From: Bdellovibrionales bacterium
GTDB taxonomy: Bacteria; Bdellovibrionota; Bacteriovoracia; Bacteriovoracales; Bacteriovoracaceae
Length of the DNA stretch: 12,966 bases
Direction: 5' to 3'
Assembly (NCBI GenBank): GCA_023250775.1
Contig: JAHFAA010000058.1
Span: 1-12,966, forward strand
Shown here: one piece after another, positions 6,820 through 12,966 of the stretch
Numbering within the stretch: the stretch's first letter is position 1
Layout of the letters: each line of letters begins with the position of its first letter
Position numbers and translations under genes: made by a program
The notes under the pieces: model-generated
Database searches by the model: none
What the model was told of the DNA's origin: nothing
The model's input: the letters and a program-made list of their open reading frames with translations, nothing else

Positions 6820-6985
6820 GGTGGCCCACCTTTGCTAAATTTTGTGTTCCTCGGTGACTTAGTAACAGTTGGAGCAATTATCTCACACAATTTTAATAAT
6901 ATTTTATAACCTATTGAAAACAGTAGGGCGTTTTAGGGATATGGCATCAAATTCTAAAGTCTTTTCAAATAGTTGCCGAAAAGTG

Positions 6986-7014
6986 ATGGGTAAACCCATT
7001 GTGGGCATACCCAT
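6986..7014. promoter_or_regulatory. Tandem dyads, likely operator of the toxin-antitoxin operon
   Basis: ATGGGT-AA-ACCCAT (6986-6999) is followed at a 15-base step by TGGG-CATA-CCCA (7002-7013). Both share TGGGnnnnCCCA. They overlap the probable -35 and spacer of the antitoxin promoter, where an autorepressing antitoxin would bind. Confidence 0.6.
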
Positions 7015-7027
7015 TTTGTGGTAGAAT
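6999..7027 (+). promoter_or_regulatory. Promoter of the toxin-antitoxin operon
   Basis: TAGAAT (7022-7027) matches five of six -10 bases and is preceded by TGG, an extended -10. The -35 candidate TTGTGG (6999-7004) is weak but spaced by 17. AGGAGAG and the ATG at 7050 follow. Confidence 0.55.
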
Positions 7028-7049
7028 GCTAGAAATAGGAGAGTGATTT

Positions 7050-7352
7050 ATGGCACTCAAATTAAGTGCAGCACCGAATACGATAGCAAGGCCAGATGAT
7101 AGAGGCAGAGTCACCCTCGGAAATGCTGTTACATCTGGCGTCAGTCGCTATGATGTTTTTCTCGATGAAGAAACCGGGGATATTCTCCTACGTCCTTACA
7201 AAGAAATTCCGGCACGAGAAGCATGGCTTTATGAGAATCCAAAAGCGCATAAACTTGTTATCAAAGGTTTGAGTGAGGCCAAAGAAGGAAAAGTTCGCAC
7301 AATCAATTTGAATGAAAGTCGCTGGGCCGATGATATTGAGGACCCTGAGTGA
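7050..7352 (+). CDS. AbrB-like antitoxin
   Basis: The 100-residue protein has a short beta-rich N-terminal part, RPDDRGRVTLG (14-24), YDVFLDEETGDILLRPY (34-50), like the SpoVT-AbrB swapped-hairpin DNA-binding fold. It continues with a helical part (IPAREAWLYEN, then KGLSEAKEGK) that should bind the toxin, and an acidic C-terminus (DDIEDPE). Antitoxins of this shape repress their own promoter, and tandem dyads lie just upstream. The ATG at 7050 has AGGAGAG before it. Its stop overlaps the GTG of the toxin gene (GTGA, 7349-7352), a typical coupled arrangement. The pair is intact. Confidence 0.8.
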   Translation: MALKLSAAPNTIARPDDRGRVTLGNAVTSGVSRYDVFLDEETGDILLRPYKEIPAREAWLYENPKAHKLVIKGLSEAKEGKVRTINLNESRWADDIEDPE

Positions 7353-7699
7353 GCTTTCAAATTGTTTATACCCAATCAGCGGCGAAAACCTTTGAGGAAT
7401 TAGAGGCCGCTGCCAAGTCGGCCTTTGAGCATCGGAAAAAAACGAAAAAAGAAAAATCATCAAAACAAGAAGGGTTGTTCAAGCAAGTGCGCAAAACACT
7501 GCAATATCTTGGAAATGACCCTCGCCACCCATCCCTTAATACGCACGAATATGATAGTATTCCAAATCCCTATCACCCTGAGGAAAAAGTTTTTGAGGCC
7601 TATGCTCAAAATCGCACCCCAGGTGCGTATCGAATTTTTTGGTGCTATGGCCCGGACAAGAAAGATATAACAATCATTGCGATTACTCCGCATCCGTAA
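7349..7699 (+). CDS. RelE/ParE-superfamily toxin
   Basis: The 116-residue protein starts at a GTG overlapping the antitoxin stop. FQIVYTQSAAKTFEEL opens with the usual strand-helix of RelE/ParE-fold proteins. FKQVRKTLQYLGNDPRHPSL is the central helix and loop. VFEAYAQNRTPGAYRIFWCYGP and ITIIAITPHP are the C-terminal strands. This is the fold of translation-dependent mRNA interferases or gyrase poisons; the motif set matches a family paired with AbrB-like antitoxins rather than classic RelE. A Lys-rich segment (KKTKKEKSSK, 30-39) is a family insert or nucleic-acid contact. The target cannot be read from sequence. It ends 14 bases from the convergent kinase gene, with no terminator seen between. 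Confidence 0.78.
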   Translation: MSFQIVYTQSAAKTFEELEAAAKSAFEHRKKTKKEKSSKQEGLFKQVRKTLQYLGNDPRHPSLNTHEYDSIPNPYHPEEKVFEAYAQNRTPGAYRIFWCYGPDKKDITIIAITPHP

Positions 7700-7713
7700 A
7701 AATGAAGAGTGTT

Positions 7714-9099
7714 TTAAATCGTTGAACTTTGTGATTCAGATGCAAGATTATCCACTGGAAATTTAATAACAATTTTAGTTCCAACATCCGTTGATGCAAT
7801 TTTCAAATCCCAAGAATAAAGACGACATACAGAATTGACCCACGCCAGACCAAGACCATGCCCTTTATCTTTATATTGCCCGGATTCGCCACGGTTAAAT
7901 GGTTCTCCTAAGCGATCTAAAACTTCTCTTGGAATACCTCGGCCGGAATCACACACCTCTAGTGAATCAGAGGTTACATCTATTGTCACAGGGGTTGACA
8001 GAGGTGAATATGACAGAGCATTGATAAGAAGATTTGAGATAAGTTGCTCAAGATGTTGTGGACTGGAAACCACGATGGGGTCGGACTTAATATCGAGAGC
8101 AATTCGATTGGGGAATGTATTCTCAATTCGGTGGCAGATAGATTGAGCAATGGAGCCGACGCGATTAACAAAGAGATGTTTTTGTTGAGAAGAATTTTCT
8201 AATTCTGCCCAACTTAAAAAGGAACCGATGGTCTCTGACATTTTTCCGACTTCTCCTAGCACTCCCTGCATTTCACTCTGGTCGAGTTGTGCCCGTTTTT
8301 GCAATTTCTCAATTTCCATATTTAATAGTGCCAGTGGAGTTTTTAACTCATGGGCCATCTGGTATGCCCAAATTCGGGAAAATTGATAGTTCATATTTAC
8401 TTTGCTTATCAAGACATTGAGCCCAGTGACCATCTTATCAAACTCATCACTTGATGAAGCATTTGAATTGGAAAGAATGTCATTGGGAATGCTCGGTAAT
8501 AGTGGATTCGTGCGCGATTGACCGGAAACTTTGCTAATAAAATTTTCCAACCTTGCAATTGGACTAAGCAGAAACGACGTTAGGAACAATGTTGCCAAAA
8601 ATCCGATTGCCAATACCATGGCAATAAAGGCCACAGAAGAAAGCGAAAAGTAATTGGGCACAATTAAGTGTTCGTCGAGCACAAGGCCAACTTGTAGCGT
8701 TCGGTCTGGAAATCGTGGAAGTTGTAAATTCAGGATGCGGATAAATTTTCCATTTGAATTCAGTTGAACCCATTGAGGTTTTCTGGGAATTTCAGTGATT
8801 GATAAAACTTGAGCACTTGTACTTTTAAAAATTATTTTATCCTGTGCGTTTCTGATAATAAAAAACTTACCAATCCGACTTTCTCCTAATTCCTCTGAAA
8901 TTATTGCATCAGCTTGCTCGAAATCGATTTTTCGGAGATCTCCAAGCTCAGAATCAACAAGCGCCGATGCTGTTTCTCTAACTTGCTGGTCAATAAGACG
9001 TAAGCGTTCTTGCTTGAGGAAAAGTGAATGAGTAAAAATCGACCCAGCAGTAACAATGAGAAGAACAGCGAGGATGGTTAGAAAAAATCTACGTCTCAA
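7714..9099 (-). CDS. Sensor histidine kinase
   Basis: Domains in order: membrane helix 1 (about 5-27), a periplasmic sensor region (28-150) with no known fold that I recognise, membrane helix 2 (about 152-178), HAMP (179-233), the dimerisation and phosphoacceptor helix with H250 in AHELKTPLALL, then the ATP-binding domain with N356/N360 (SNLLINA), D384 in DSGRGIP and the G2 box GHGLGLA (413-419). All catalytic boxes are intact. It begins at a TTG (9099) 11 bases inside the response-regulator gene, with GGGG upstream. It phosphorylates the OmpR-type regulator encoded ahead of it. The signal sensed is unknown. Confidence 0.93.
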   Translation of the reverse strand: MRRRFFLTILAVLLIVTAGSIFTHSLFLKQERLRLIDQQVRETASALVDSELGDLRKIDFEQADAIISEELGESRIGKFFIIRNAQDKIIFKSTSAQVLSITEIPRKPQWVQLNSNGKFIRILNLQLPRFPDRTLQVGLVLDEHLIVPNYFSLSSVAFIAMVLAIGFLATLFLTSFLLSPIARLENFISKVSGQSRTNPLLPSIPNDILSNSNASSSDEFDKMVTGLNVLISKVNMNYQFSRIWAYQMAHELKTPLALLNMEIEKLQKRAQLDQSEMQGVLGEVGKMSETIGSFLSWAELENSSQQKHLFVNRVGSIAQSICHRIENTFPNRIALDIKSDPIVVSSPQHLEQLISNLLINALSYSPLSTPVTIDVTSDSLEVCDSGRGIPREVLDRLGEPFNRGESGQYKDKGHGLGLAWVNSVCRLYSWDLKIASTDVGTKIVIKFPVDNLASESQSSTI

Positions 9100-9760
9100 C
9101 CCAATACCCCGTATTTCGCATGTTTTTTATCATGATATTCGCACCAATCTCGGAAAGTTTTTTTCTTAGATTGGTAATGGTGGCCTCCACGACATTTGTT
9201 TCAACTTCAGTGGCATGCCCCCAAACATAATCGAGCAAATCATCTTTGCTCCATACTCGTCCAGGCTCTTGGCATAGTGTCAGCAGTAAAACAAATTCTT
9301 TTGCAGGAAGAACATCGAACGAGTTTCCAACTAAAATGATTCGTTTTATTGAGTTAATTGTGAGATTGCCAACTTGAATGAAATTCCCAGTAGGGGCCGA
9401 TGTTCGGCGGAGAAGTGCTCTGACCCTTGCAATAAGTTCCTGTGTGGAAAAGGGTTTACCCAAGTAATCATCCGCTCCCATATTTAATAGATCAGTCCTT
9501 TCATTGGGCGTACTAATGGCCGAAAGAACTAAGATAGGTGTTCCTGACCATTTCTGACGCATTTTAGGAAGTAGATGCTTCGAATCAAAGGCACCGAGAA
9601 GTCGATCCAGTATAATCACATCAATTTTATCGGAGTCAGCTAAACTACATTCTAATCCTACTTTGTCTGACACATGCTTTATCAAAAAACCATGTTCCCG
9701 TAAGTTTGAGACGAGATGTTCGGCCAACCTGATGTCATCTTCGGCAAGTAGAATTTTCAC
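9089..9760 (-). CDS. OmpR/PhoB-family response regulator
   Basis: The receiver domain shows the acidic pocket EDD, the phosphorylated Asp D52 in VIILDRLLG, S80 in VLSAIS, and K102 in LGKPFS. The C-terminal winged-helix domain runs from about residue 125 to the end, with ETNVVEATITNLRKKL as the recognition helix and NTGYWVET closing the wing. A GTG at 9760 gives the normal VKILLAEDD opening; TTG codons at 9766 and 9778 are possible but would add an unusual tail. It is the first gene of a two-gene operon with the kinase. The divergent lipoprotein gene at 9925 is a likely target. Confidence 0.92.
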   Translation of the reverse strand: MKILLAEDDIRLAEHLVSNLREHGFLIKHVSDKVGLECSLADSDKIDVIILDRLLGAFDSKHLLPKMRQKWSGTPILVLSAISTPNERTDLLNMGADDYLGKPFSTQELIARVRALLRRTSAPTGNFIQVGNLTINSIKRIILVGNSFDVLPAKEFVLLLTLCQEPGRVWSKDDLLDYVWGHATEVETNVVEATITNLRKKLSEIGANIMIKNMRNTGYWVET

Positions 9761-9811
9761 GGCCAAATTGTATAGCAATTAGTCATCAATTTCATCAGAT
9801 AATTTTACTTT

Positions 9812-9829
9812 TAGATTTAAAAAAATCTA
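9812..9829. promoter_or_regulatory. Palindrome in the divergent intergenic region
   Basis: TAGATTT (9812-9818) and AAATCTA (9823-9829) are perfect inverted arms around AAAA, embedded in TTTTAGA...TCTAAAA. It sits between the response-regulator and lipoprotein genes and could be a regulator site. The region is very AT-rich, so chance is possible. Confidence 0.3.
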
Positions 9830-9924
9830 TTCTAAAAATATTTTTATTTTCACCCAAGGAATCATTTAGCGAGGTCATCTAGACTTTGGAAGTAGAAATT
9901 TGAAACTTGAAATGGGGATGTAGC

Positions 9925-10140
9925 ATGAGAAGAGGTAGTATTTTGGGATTGTACATAGTGATTTTAATGTTGAGTGCCTGTTCTTGGGACCGGCCTACTC
10001 ACAAGAGAGAAGTACCACCGCGACGTCTGCCACCGCCAATCAGCTATGACGCCACTACACAGGCTACCCCCGCACCGATAAATACAACAGATGATCAACA
10101 AATAAGCAGTAAGAAGAAAAAAGCCGCGAGTAAGAAATAA
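9925..10140 (+). CDS. Small lipoprotein (71 aa)
   Basis: The start at 9925 is chosen because GGGGAT lies before it and it leaves a proper signal: MRRGSILGLYIVILMLSAC, with lipobox LSAC and C19 as the lipidated residue. An in-frame ATG six codons upstream would weaken the basic N-region. The mature 53 residues are Pro-rich (PPRRLPPP), then Thr/Ala/Pro-rich, ending in the Lys-rich tail SSKKKKAASKK; it looks unstructured. It may be a periplasmic or outer-membrane-anchored tether. It is divergent from the two-component operon and precedes the secreted 58-residue protein by 21 bases, so the two are probably co-transcribed and may be controlled by the regulator. Confidence 0.75.
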   Translation: MRRGSILGLYIVILMLSACSWDRPTHKREVPPRRLPPPISYDATTQATPAPINTTDDQQISSKKKKAASKK

Positions 10141-10161
10141 ACTATTGCCACAGGAAGACTT

Positions 10162-10338
10162 ATGAAAAATACATTAGTCATTTTTGCAATTATTGGGCTT
10201 GTTTTTGCTATGTATGGACAATCTGAAGCCAAAAGCACAAAGAAAAGCTATGAGCAGGCAAAAAAAGAGTGCCTTGCTGAAAATCCAAACTTGTCAGAGA
10301 AAAAGTTACGCGCATGTATTAGAAAAAAACGAAGATAA
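10162..10338 (+). CDS. Small secreted two-cysteine protein (58 aa)
   Basis: AGGA lies 7-8 bases before the ATG at 10162. The first 23 residues form a signal peptide (MKNTLVIFAIIGLVFAMYGQ, then SEA). The mature peptide is about 35 residues, very basic, with C37 and C52 in KKECLAENPNLSEKKLRAC, which could form one disulfide; the tail is IRKKRR. The Cys spacing recalls the PsiF repeat family of small periplasmic proteins, but the match is loose. The stop codon lies in the loop of a strong terminator hairpin. A longer frame on the same strand (10184-10507) runs through this gene and the terminator and is not coding. Confidence 0.75.
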   Translation: MKNTLVIFAIIGLVFAMYGQSEAKSTKKSYEQAKKECLAENPNLSEKKLRACIRKKRR

Positions 10339-10353
10339 CGATTCTTCGTTTTT
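10325..10353 (+). terminator. Rho-independent terminator overlapping a stop codon
   Basis: AAAAACGAAGA (10325-10335) pairs perfectly with TCTTCGTTTTT (10343-10353), a 7-base loop between, with the T-run forming the end of the stem and more Ts around. The TAA stop of the secreted-protein gene is in the loop. Confidence 0.85.
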
Positions 10354-10576
10354 AATATTATTGTTAGAAGTTGCGCTATTTAAGACGATAGCGATGTGTA
10401 CTCTATTGCACATCGCTGAACTGAGAGAATTTTTTGGTATGAAATTCTTGTCACGGAACTTAAGTTGCGCTACTTTTTTATTGGGCATGGCCCTCTCCTT
10501 GTTATGAGTTACGATCTCTCATAAATAGTGGGCCATGTTCCAATTTTCCATATGCAACATTCAACAGTATTATTCC
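10354..10576. other. Structured non-coding stretch
   Basis: No credible gene. It holds a hairpin, AGCGATGTG (10390-10398) with CACATCGCT (10409-10417), followed by a T-run at 10429-10434. A nested pair follows: outer CATGGCCC (10486-10493)/GGGCCATG (10530-10537) and inner TTATGAG (10502-10508)/CTCATAA (10518-10524). A 10-base direct repeat AGTTGCGCTA occurs at 10369-10378 and 10463-10472. It could be a small RNA, or a remnant of a small repeat element. Confidence 0.5.
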
Positions 10577-10605
10577 TTGATTAAAATTTAGGACGCAGAT
10601 AAAAT
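10577..10605 (+). promoter_or_regulatory. Promoter of the small membrane-protein gene
   Basis: TTGATT (10577-10582) and TAAAAT (10600-10605) are spaced by exactly 17 bases. Transcription would start near 10612, just before the first leader hairpin. Confidence 0.6.
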
Positions 10606-10620
10606 TATTTATAAGGGGTT

Positions 10621-10692
10621 CAATAGCTTCCGCTATTGGAGGTTTTAGTATGGTCGGGCCGCCATGCAATTACACATGAATGTAATTGGAGG
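10621..10692 (+). promoter_or_regulatory. Leader with two hairpin/Shine-Dalgarno modules
   Basis: Hairpin 1 is CAATAGC-TTCC-GCTATTG (10621-10638) and runs into GGAGG (10638-10642), with an ATG at 10650. Hairpin 2 is CAATTACA-CATGAA-TGTAATTG (10667-10688) and runs into GGAGG (10688-10692), with the main ATG at 10699. The two GGAGGs are exactly 50 bases apart, each sharing its first G with the stem. This suggests translational control of the gene that follows. Confidence 0.6.
10650..10679 (+). CDS. Possible 9-residue leader peptide
   Basis: ATG 7 bases after GGAGG opens the nine-codon frame MVGPPCNYT, stop TGA. Its last codons cover the left arm of hairpin 2, and its stop lies in that hairpin's loop. 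A ribosome here would open hairpin 2 and expose the second GGAGG. Translation is inference. Confidence 0.4.
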   Translation: MVGPPCNYT

Positions 10693-10698
10693 CGGATT

Positions 10699-11010
10699 AT
10701 GACAACTGACACCGAGCCAAAAAGCTCAATTTTTCTAAGACTCTACTGGATAATTCTCTGGATATTCCCTTCAATGGTCATTGTGAAATTTATCATTGAA
10801 AAAAAATTTGGCGTTGCCATGTATTTCTTATGGCCGCTTATTTTTTTTACAATGGTTGGTGCTAGATATCTTGATATCAAATATTATAACGGCTCAACGA
10901 CAGAGGGCGAACCAGCGACGATGAAGGATTTTAAACATTATTGTTTATATGCTTTGTCTTTGATATTTGGGATAAGTCTATTGCCCTATCTAATATTAGC
11001 GGTTAGCTAA
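10699..11010 (+). CDS. Small membrane protein (103 aa), unknown function
   Basis: The ATG at 10699 has GGAGG 6 bases before it and starts MTTDTEPKSS. A longer in-frame reading from a TTG at 10636 would run through both leader hairpins and is rejected. Three hydrophobic stretches are visible: about residues 12-31 (FLRLYWIILWIFPSMVIVKF), 38-55 (GVAMYFLWPLIFFTMVGA) and 82-101. Between the second and third is a polar loop with YLDIKYYNGSTTEGEPATMKD. I do not recognise the family. It stands alone with its own promoter and a structured leader, which suggests its level is controlled at translation. The region is AT-rich. Confidence 0.7.
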   Translation: MTTDTEPKSSIFLRLYWIILWIFPSMVIVKFIIEKKFGVAMYFLWPLIFFTMVGARYLDIKYYNGSTTEGEPATMKDFKHYCLYALSLIFGISLLPYLILAVS

Positions 11011-11127
11011 GTTGATATAAATTAATCAAGATTCAATCGTTGGTTAATCGTAAACAGTTACCGCATTTCCGGCAGAAGTGATTAATGGACATCAAATAAC
11101 GAAAGGTCATAGCAAAATTGGGGGCCA

Positions 11128-12903
11128 CTAAAGTACTTCACTCCATGGAGGGGTTACAGCGAAGGCCGCATTGATTTGCCCAACATGAGAATAGGCCTGG
11201 GGAAAATTTCCAATTTGACCACAAGTATTGGGGAGATAGTGCTCGGAGAAAAGTCCGAGAGAATTTGACGCGGACATGGCATTTTTTAAAACATGTTTTG
11301 CCTTGTCGAACTGCTTGGATTTGCCTAGTGCTTGCACTAACCAAAAGGAGCAGATCAAAAAAGCGGATTTGGGTTTTCCGAAGTCATCTTTTCTGAGGTA
11401 GCGGTAAAGAAAGCTAGATGAGATATCGTCTACTCCTAACTGCAAATCACTACAAATTTTGGACATAGTATTGGTGGCAAGTTGTTCATCGGGAAAACCA
11501 AGAACAGACAAGAGAAGCAAGGCGGAATCGACACTTTCATCAAGGGGACCATTTACAAGAATCCCATTTTTTACACAAGCACGAATGGCATTTTCGGCCT
11601 TTTGTTTGGCCTGGGGCAAATCAAAGTCAAGATTTTTTAAGAAGCCTTTATTTTGCAAACGCTCAATGCGCTCTAGACCGGCCCAGCACATAAGGTTTGA
11701 GAACGTATGTTCTTGCCAACCGTTGCGCAATTCCCAAAGACCGGCGTCGGGAACAGAAATGTGGTTGGCACAAAGTTTTGCCAACTGTGCCAAGAGGTCT
11801 TCGTGATCCTTACTTCTTAGATGATGAAATCTTTCATCAAAAAAAATTGGCGAAAGGATCAAAACCATTTCACCATAGATGTCATTCTGTACATGTTCTG
11901 CGGCCTGATTGCCACTGCGAACAGGCATTTCCCCGCCAAATCCCAACCAATTGGAGTGCTCAATTTCTGGAAGCGGAAGGGTCTGGTCAAGACGATAAAC
12001 CGGGCGAAGCTGACCTTTTGGCTGATCAAATCTTCCGGCAATATTTAAAATGAATTTGAGGAAACCTTCCATTTCTTCAAAATGTCCAAGATTATGAAAT
12101 GCAGAGAGCGCAAAGTAGGCATCACGCAACCAGCAATAGCGATAATCCCAATTGCGTCCGCTGGCCTTTTCTTCGGGGAGACTTGTGGTGAGTGCTGCTA
12201 AAATCGCACCCGTATCTTCATAGCAATGAAGCTTAAGTGTAAGTGCTGATCGGATTGTTTCCTTTTGATACAGGCTTGGAATTGAGCAGTGCTTTACCCA
12301 GGTATTCCAGTAATCATGTGTCTGTTCCAGAAATGATTTTGTAACTTGAATTAAATCATCCTCAAGGCCTAAGTCCCAACTTAAAGCGAAATAAAGCGGT
12401 TCTTTTAAGGTAAAAAAAGTTTCCTCGCAAAAGTATGTGAGCGACATATTGGTAGTTACGCGCAGGCTTCCACCTCGAATATCGAAGCGCACATGACTGT
12501 TTCCTCGAATGGGTTTGGCAGCTTCTTTTTCCCAGCCGATAATTGGCCGACAGGAAACTTTGATTTGAGAATTTCCACTTATTGGCTCAACAATTCGGAA
12601 AATACTCATAGGGCGGTAAGTGCGACCGTGTTGCTGAAATCTTGGACAAAAATCAGTGATCTTTAGCGTAGAACCGTCTATTTGGTTAACAAAGGTTACT
12701 AAAATATTTGTATTAGGTATGTATGCCTGATTGTAAGTGGCTTTCAATTCAGTTTCTATTGAAAAGGCCCCACCATCTTTATCCAAAAGTTTACCAAAAA
12801 TAGGTGGGCTGTCAGGACGAGGTAGGCACAACCAATCTAATGATCCACTTTCGTGAATAAGTGCTGCTGTTTGACAATTTCCGATCAGTCCATAATGATA
12901 CAT
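11128..12903 (-). CDS. GH15 family glucoamylase/trehalase-type glycoside hydrolase
   Basis: The 591-residue protein is a full prokaryotic GH15 enzyme. The N-terminal beta-sandwich opens with YGLIGNCQTAALIHESGSLD and WLCLPRPDS. The (alpha/alpha)6 barrel has RNWDYRYCWLRDA (250-262). The probable general acid is E391 in GLWELRNG, and the general base E554 in GLFSEHYLP, followed by GNFPQAYSHVGQINAA (565-580). Family members hydrolyse alpha-1,4- or alpha-1,6-glucans or trehalose by inversion; the substrate cannot be told here. There is no signal peptide, so it is cytoplasmic. The ATG at 12903 has no ribosome site, but the family's usual N-terminus starts right there. It is monocistronic in the window and complete. 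Confidence 0.92.
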   Translation of the reverse strand: MYHYGLIGNCQTAALIHESGSLDWLCLPRPDSPPIFGKLLDKDGGAFSIETELKATYNQAYIPNTNILVTFVNQIDGSTLKITDFCPRFQQHGRTYRPMSIFRIVEPISGNSQIKVSCRPIIGWEKEAAKPIRGNSHVRFDIRGGSLRVTTNMSLTYFCEETFFTLKEPLYFALSWDLGLEDDLIQVTKSFLEQTHDYWNTWVKHCSIPSLYQKETIRSALTLKLHCYEDTGAILAALTTSLPEEKASGRNWDYRYCWLRDAYFALSAFHNLGHFEEMEGFLKFILNIAGRFDQPKGQLRPVYRLDQTLPLPEIEHSNWLGFGGEMPVRSGNQAAEHVQNDIYGEMVLILSPIFFDERFHHLRSKDHEDLLAQLAKLCANHISVPDAGLWELRNGWQEHTFSNLMCWAGLERIERLQNKGFLKNLDFDLPQAKQKAENAIRACVKNGILVNGPLDESVDSALLLLSVLGFPDEQLATNTMSKICSDLQLGVDDISSSFLYRYLRKDDFGKPKSAFLICSFWLVQALGKSKQFDKAKHVLKNAMSASNSLGLFSEHYLPNTCGQIGNFPQAYSHVGQINAAFAVTPPWSEVL

Positions 12904-12966
12904 TAAAAGTAAATGTACTTTAGTTTGATATAAAAGTAAAATCTATCTATGAGATTATCTTTACGT

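Noticed and set aside
10184..10507. 107-codon plus-strand frame
   Set aside because: It lies out of frame over the secreted-protein gene, crosses its terminator and two hairpins, and has no ribosome site.
10636..10698. N-terminal extension of the small membrane protein from TTG
   Set aside because: The start lies inside hairpin 1; the ATG at 10699 has a perfect GGAGG and gives a normal membrane-protein N-terminus.
11020..11050. ATTAATCAA/TTGGTTAAT hairpin after the small membrane protein as a terminator
   Set aside because: Low GC stem with a mismatch or wobble and no T-run after it.
11697..12053. 118-codon plus-strand frame opposite the GH15 gene
   Set aside because: It is antisense to conserved GH15 sequence and has no recognisable motif.
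1..12966. CRISPR array or insertion sequence
   Set aside because: No regularly spaced repeats and no transposase or terminal repeats were seen.

Overview
The window reads as chromosome of a Gram-negative bacterium of moderate GC. Lipoprotein signals, a periplasm-sensing two-component system and the general style of the genes fit Bdellovibrionota or a related delta-type lineage. That placement is inference from style, not from a marker gene. Most real starts have a clear GGAGG-type ribosome site, and several starts given here were chosen on that basis.

Layout. (1) Bases 1-2289: an M28-peptidase-like gene and mnmA (tRNA 2-thiouridylase) lie head to tail, and a small Cys-rich gene converges on mnmA with overlapping stop codons. 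(2) 2290-3024: a small acidic orphan protein and tRNA-Leu(GAG). (3) 3025 to about 5750, possibly to 6819: an integrated element beside the tRNA 3' end, with all genes on the minus strand. From the tRNA outward it has a tyrosine integrase, two tandem 62-residue excisionase-like HTH proteins, a long nested inverted repeat, and a replication-relaxation/MOBC-like protein. An ECF sigma factor and an overlapping membrane protein (possible anti-sigma factor) follow in the same orientation. No second copy of the tRNA 3' end was seen, so the right border is unknown. (4) 6960-7699: a toxin-antitoxin pair whose promoter overlaps two tandem dyads. (5) 7714-9760: an OmpR-type response regulator and its histidine kinase (minus strand). 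Divergent from them, 9925-10338 encodes a small lipoprotein and a 58-residue secreted protein ending in a strong terminator. (6) 10339-11010: a structured intergenic stretch, then a promoter, a leader with two hairpin/Shine-Dalgarno modules, and a small membrane protein. (7) 11128-12903: a GH15 glucoamylase/trehalase-type enzyme (minus strand).

The most interesting points are: an ECF sigma gene whose only plausible start is ATT; the nested inverted repeat between the HTH genes and the MOBC-like gene, a candidate origin or operator; a duplicated hairpin-GGAGG-ATG leader with a 9-codon upstream ORF; an M28 homologue lacking key catalytic and metal residues; and a short secreted-protein gene that is easily missed because it is under 60 codons.
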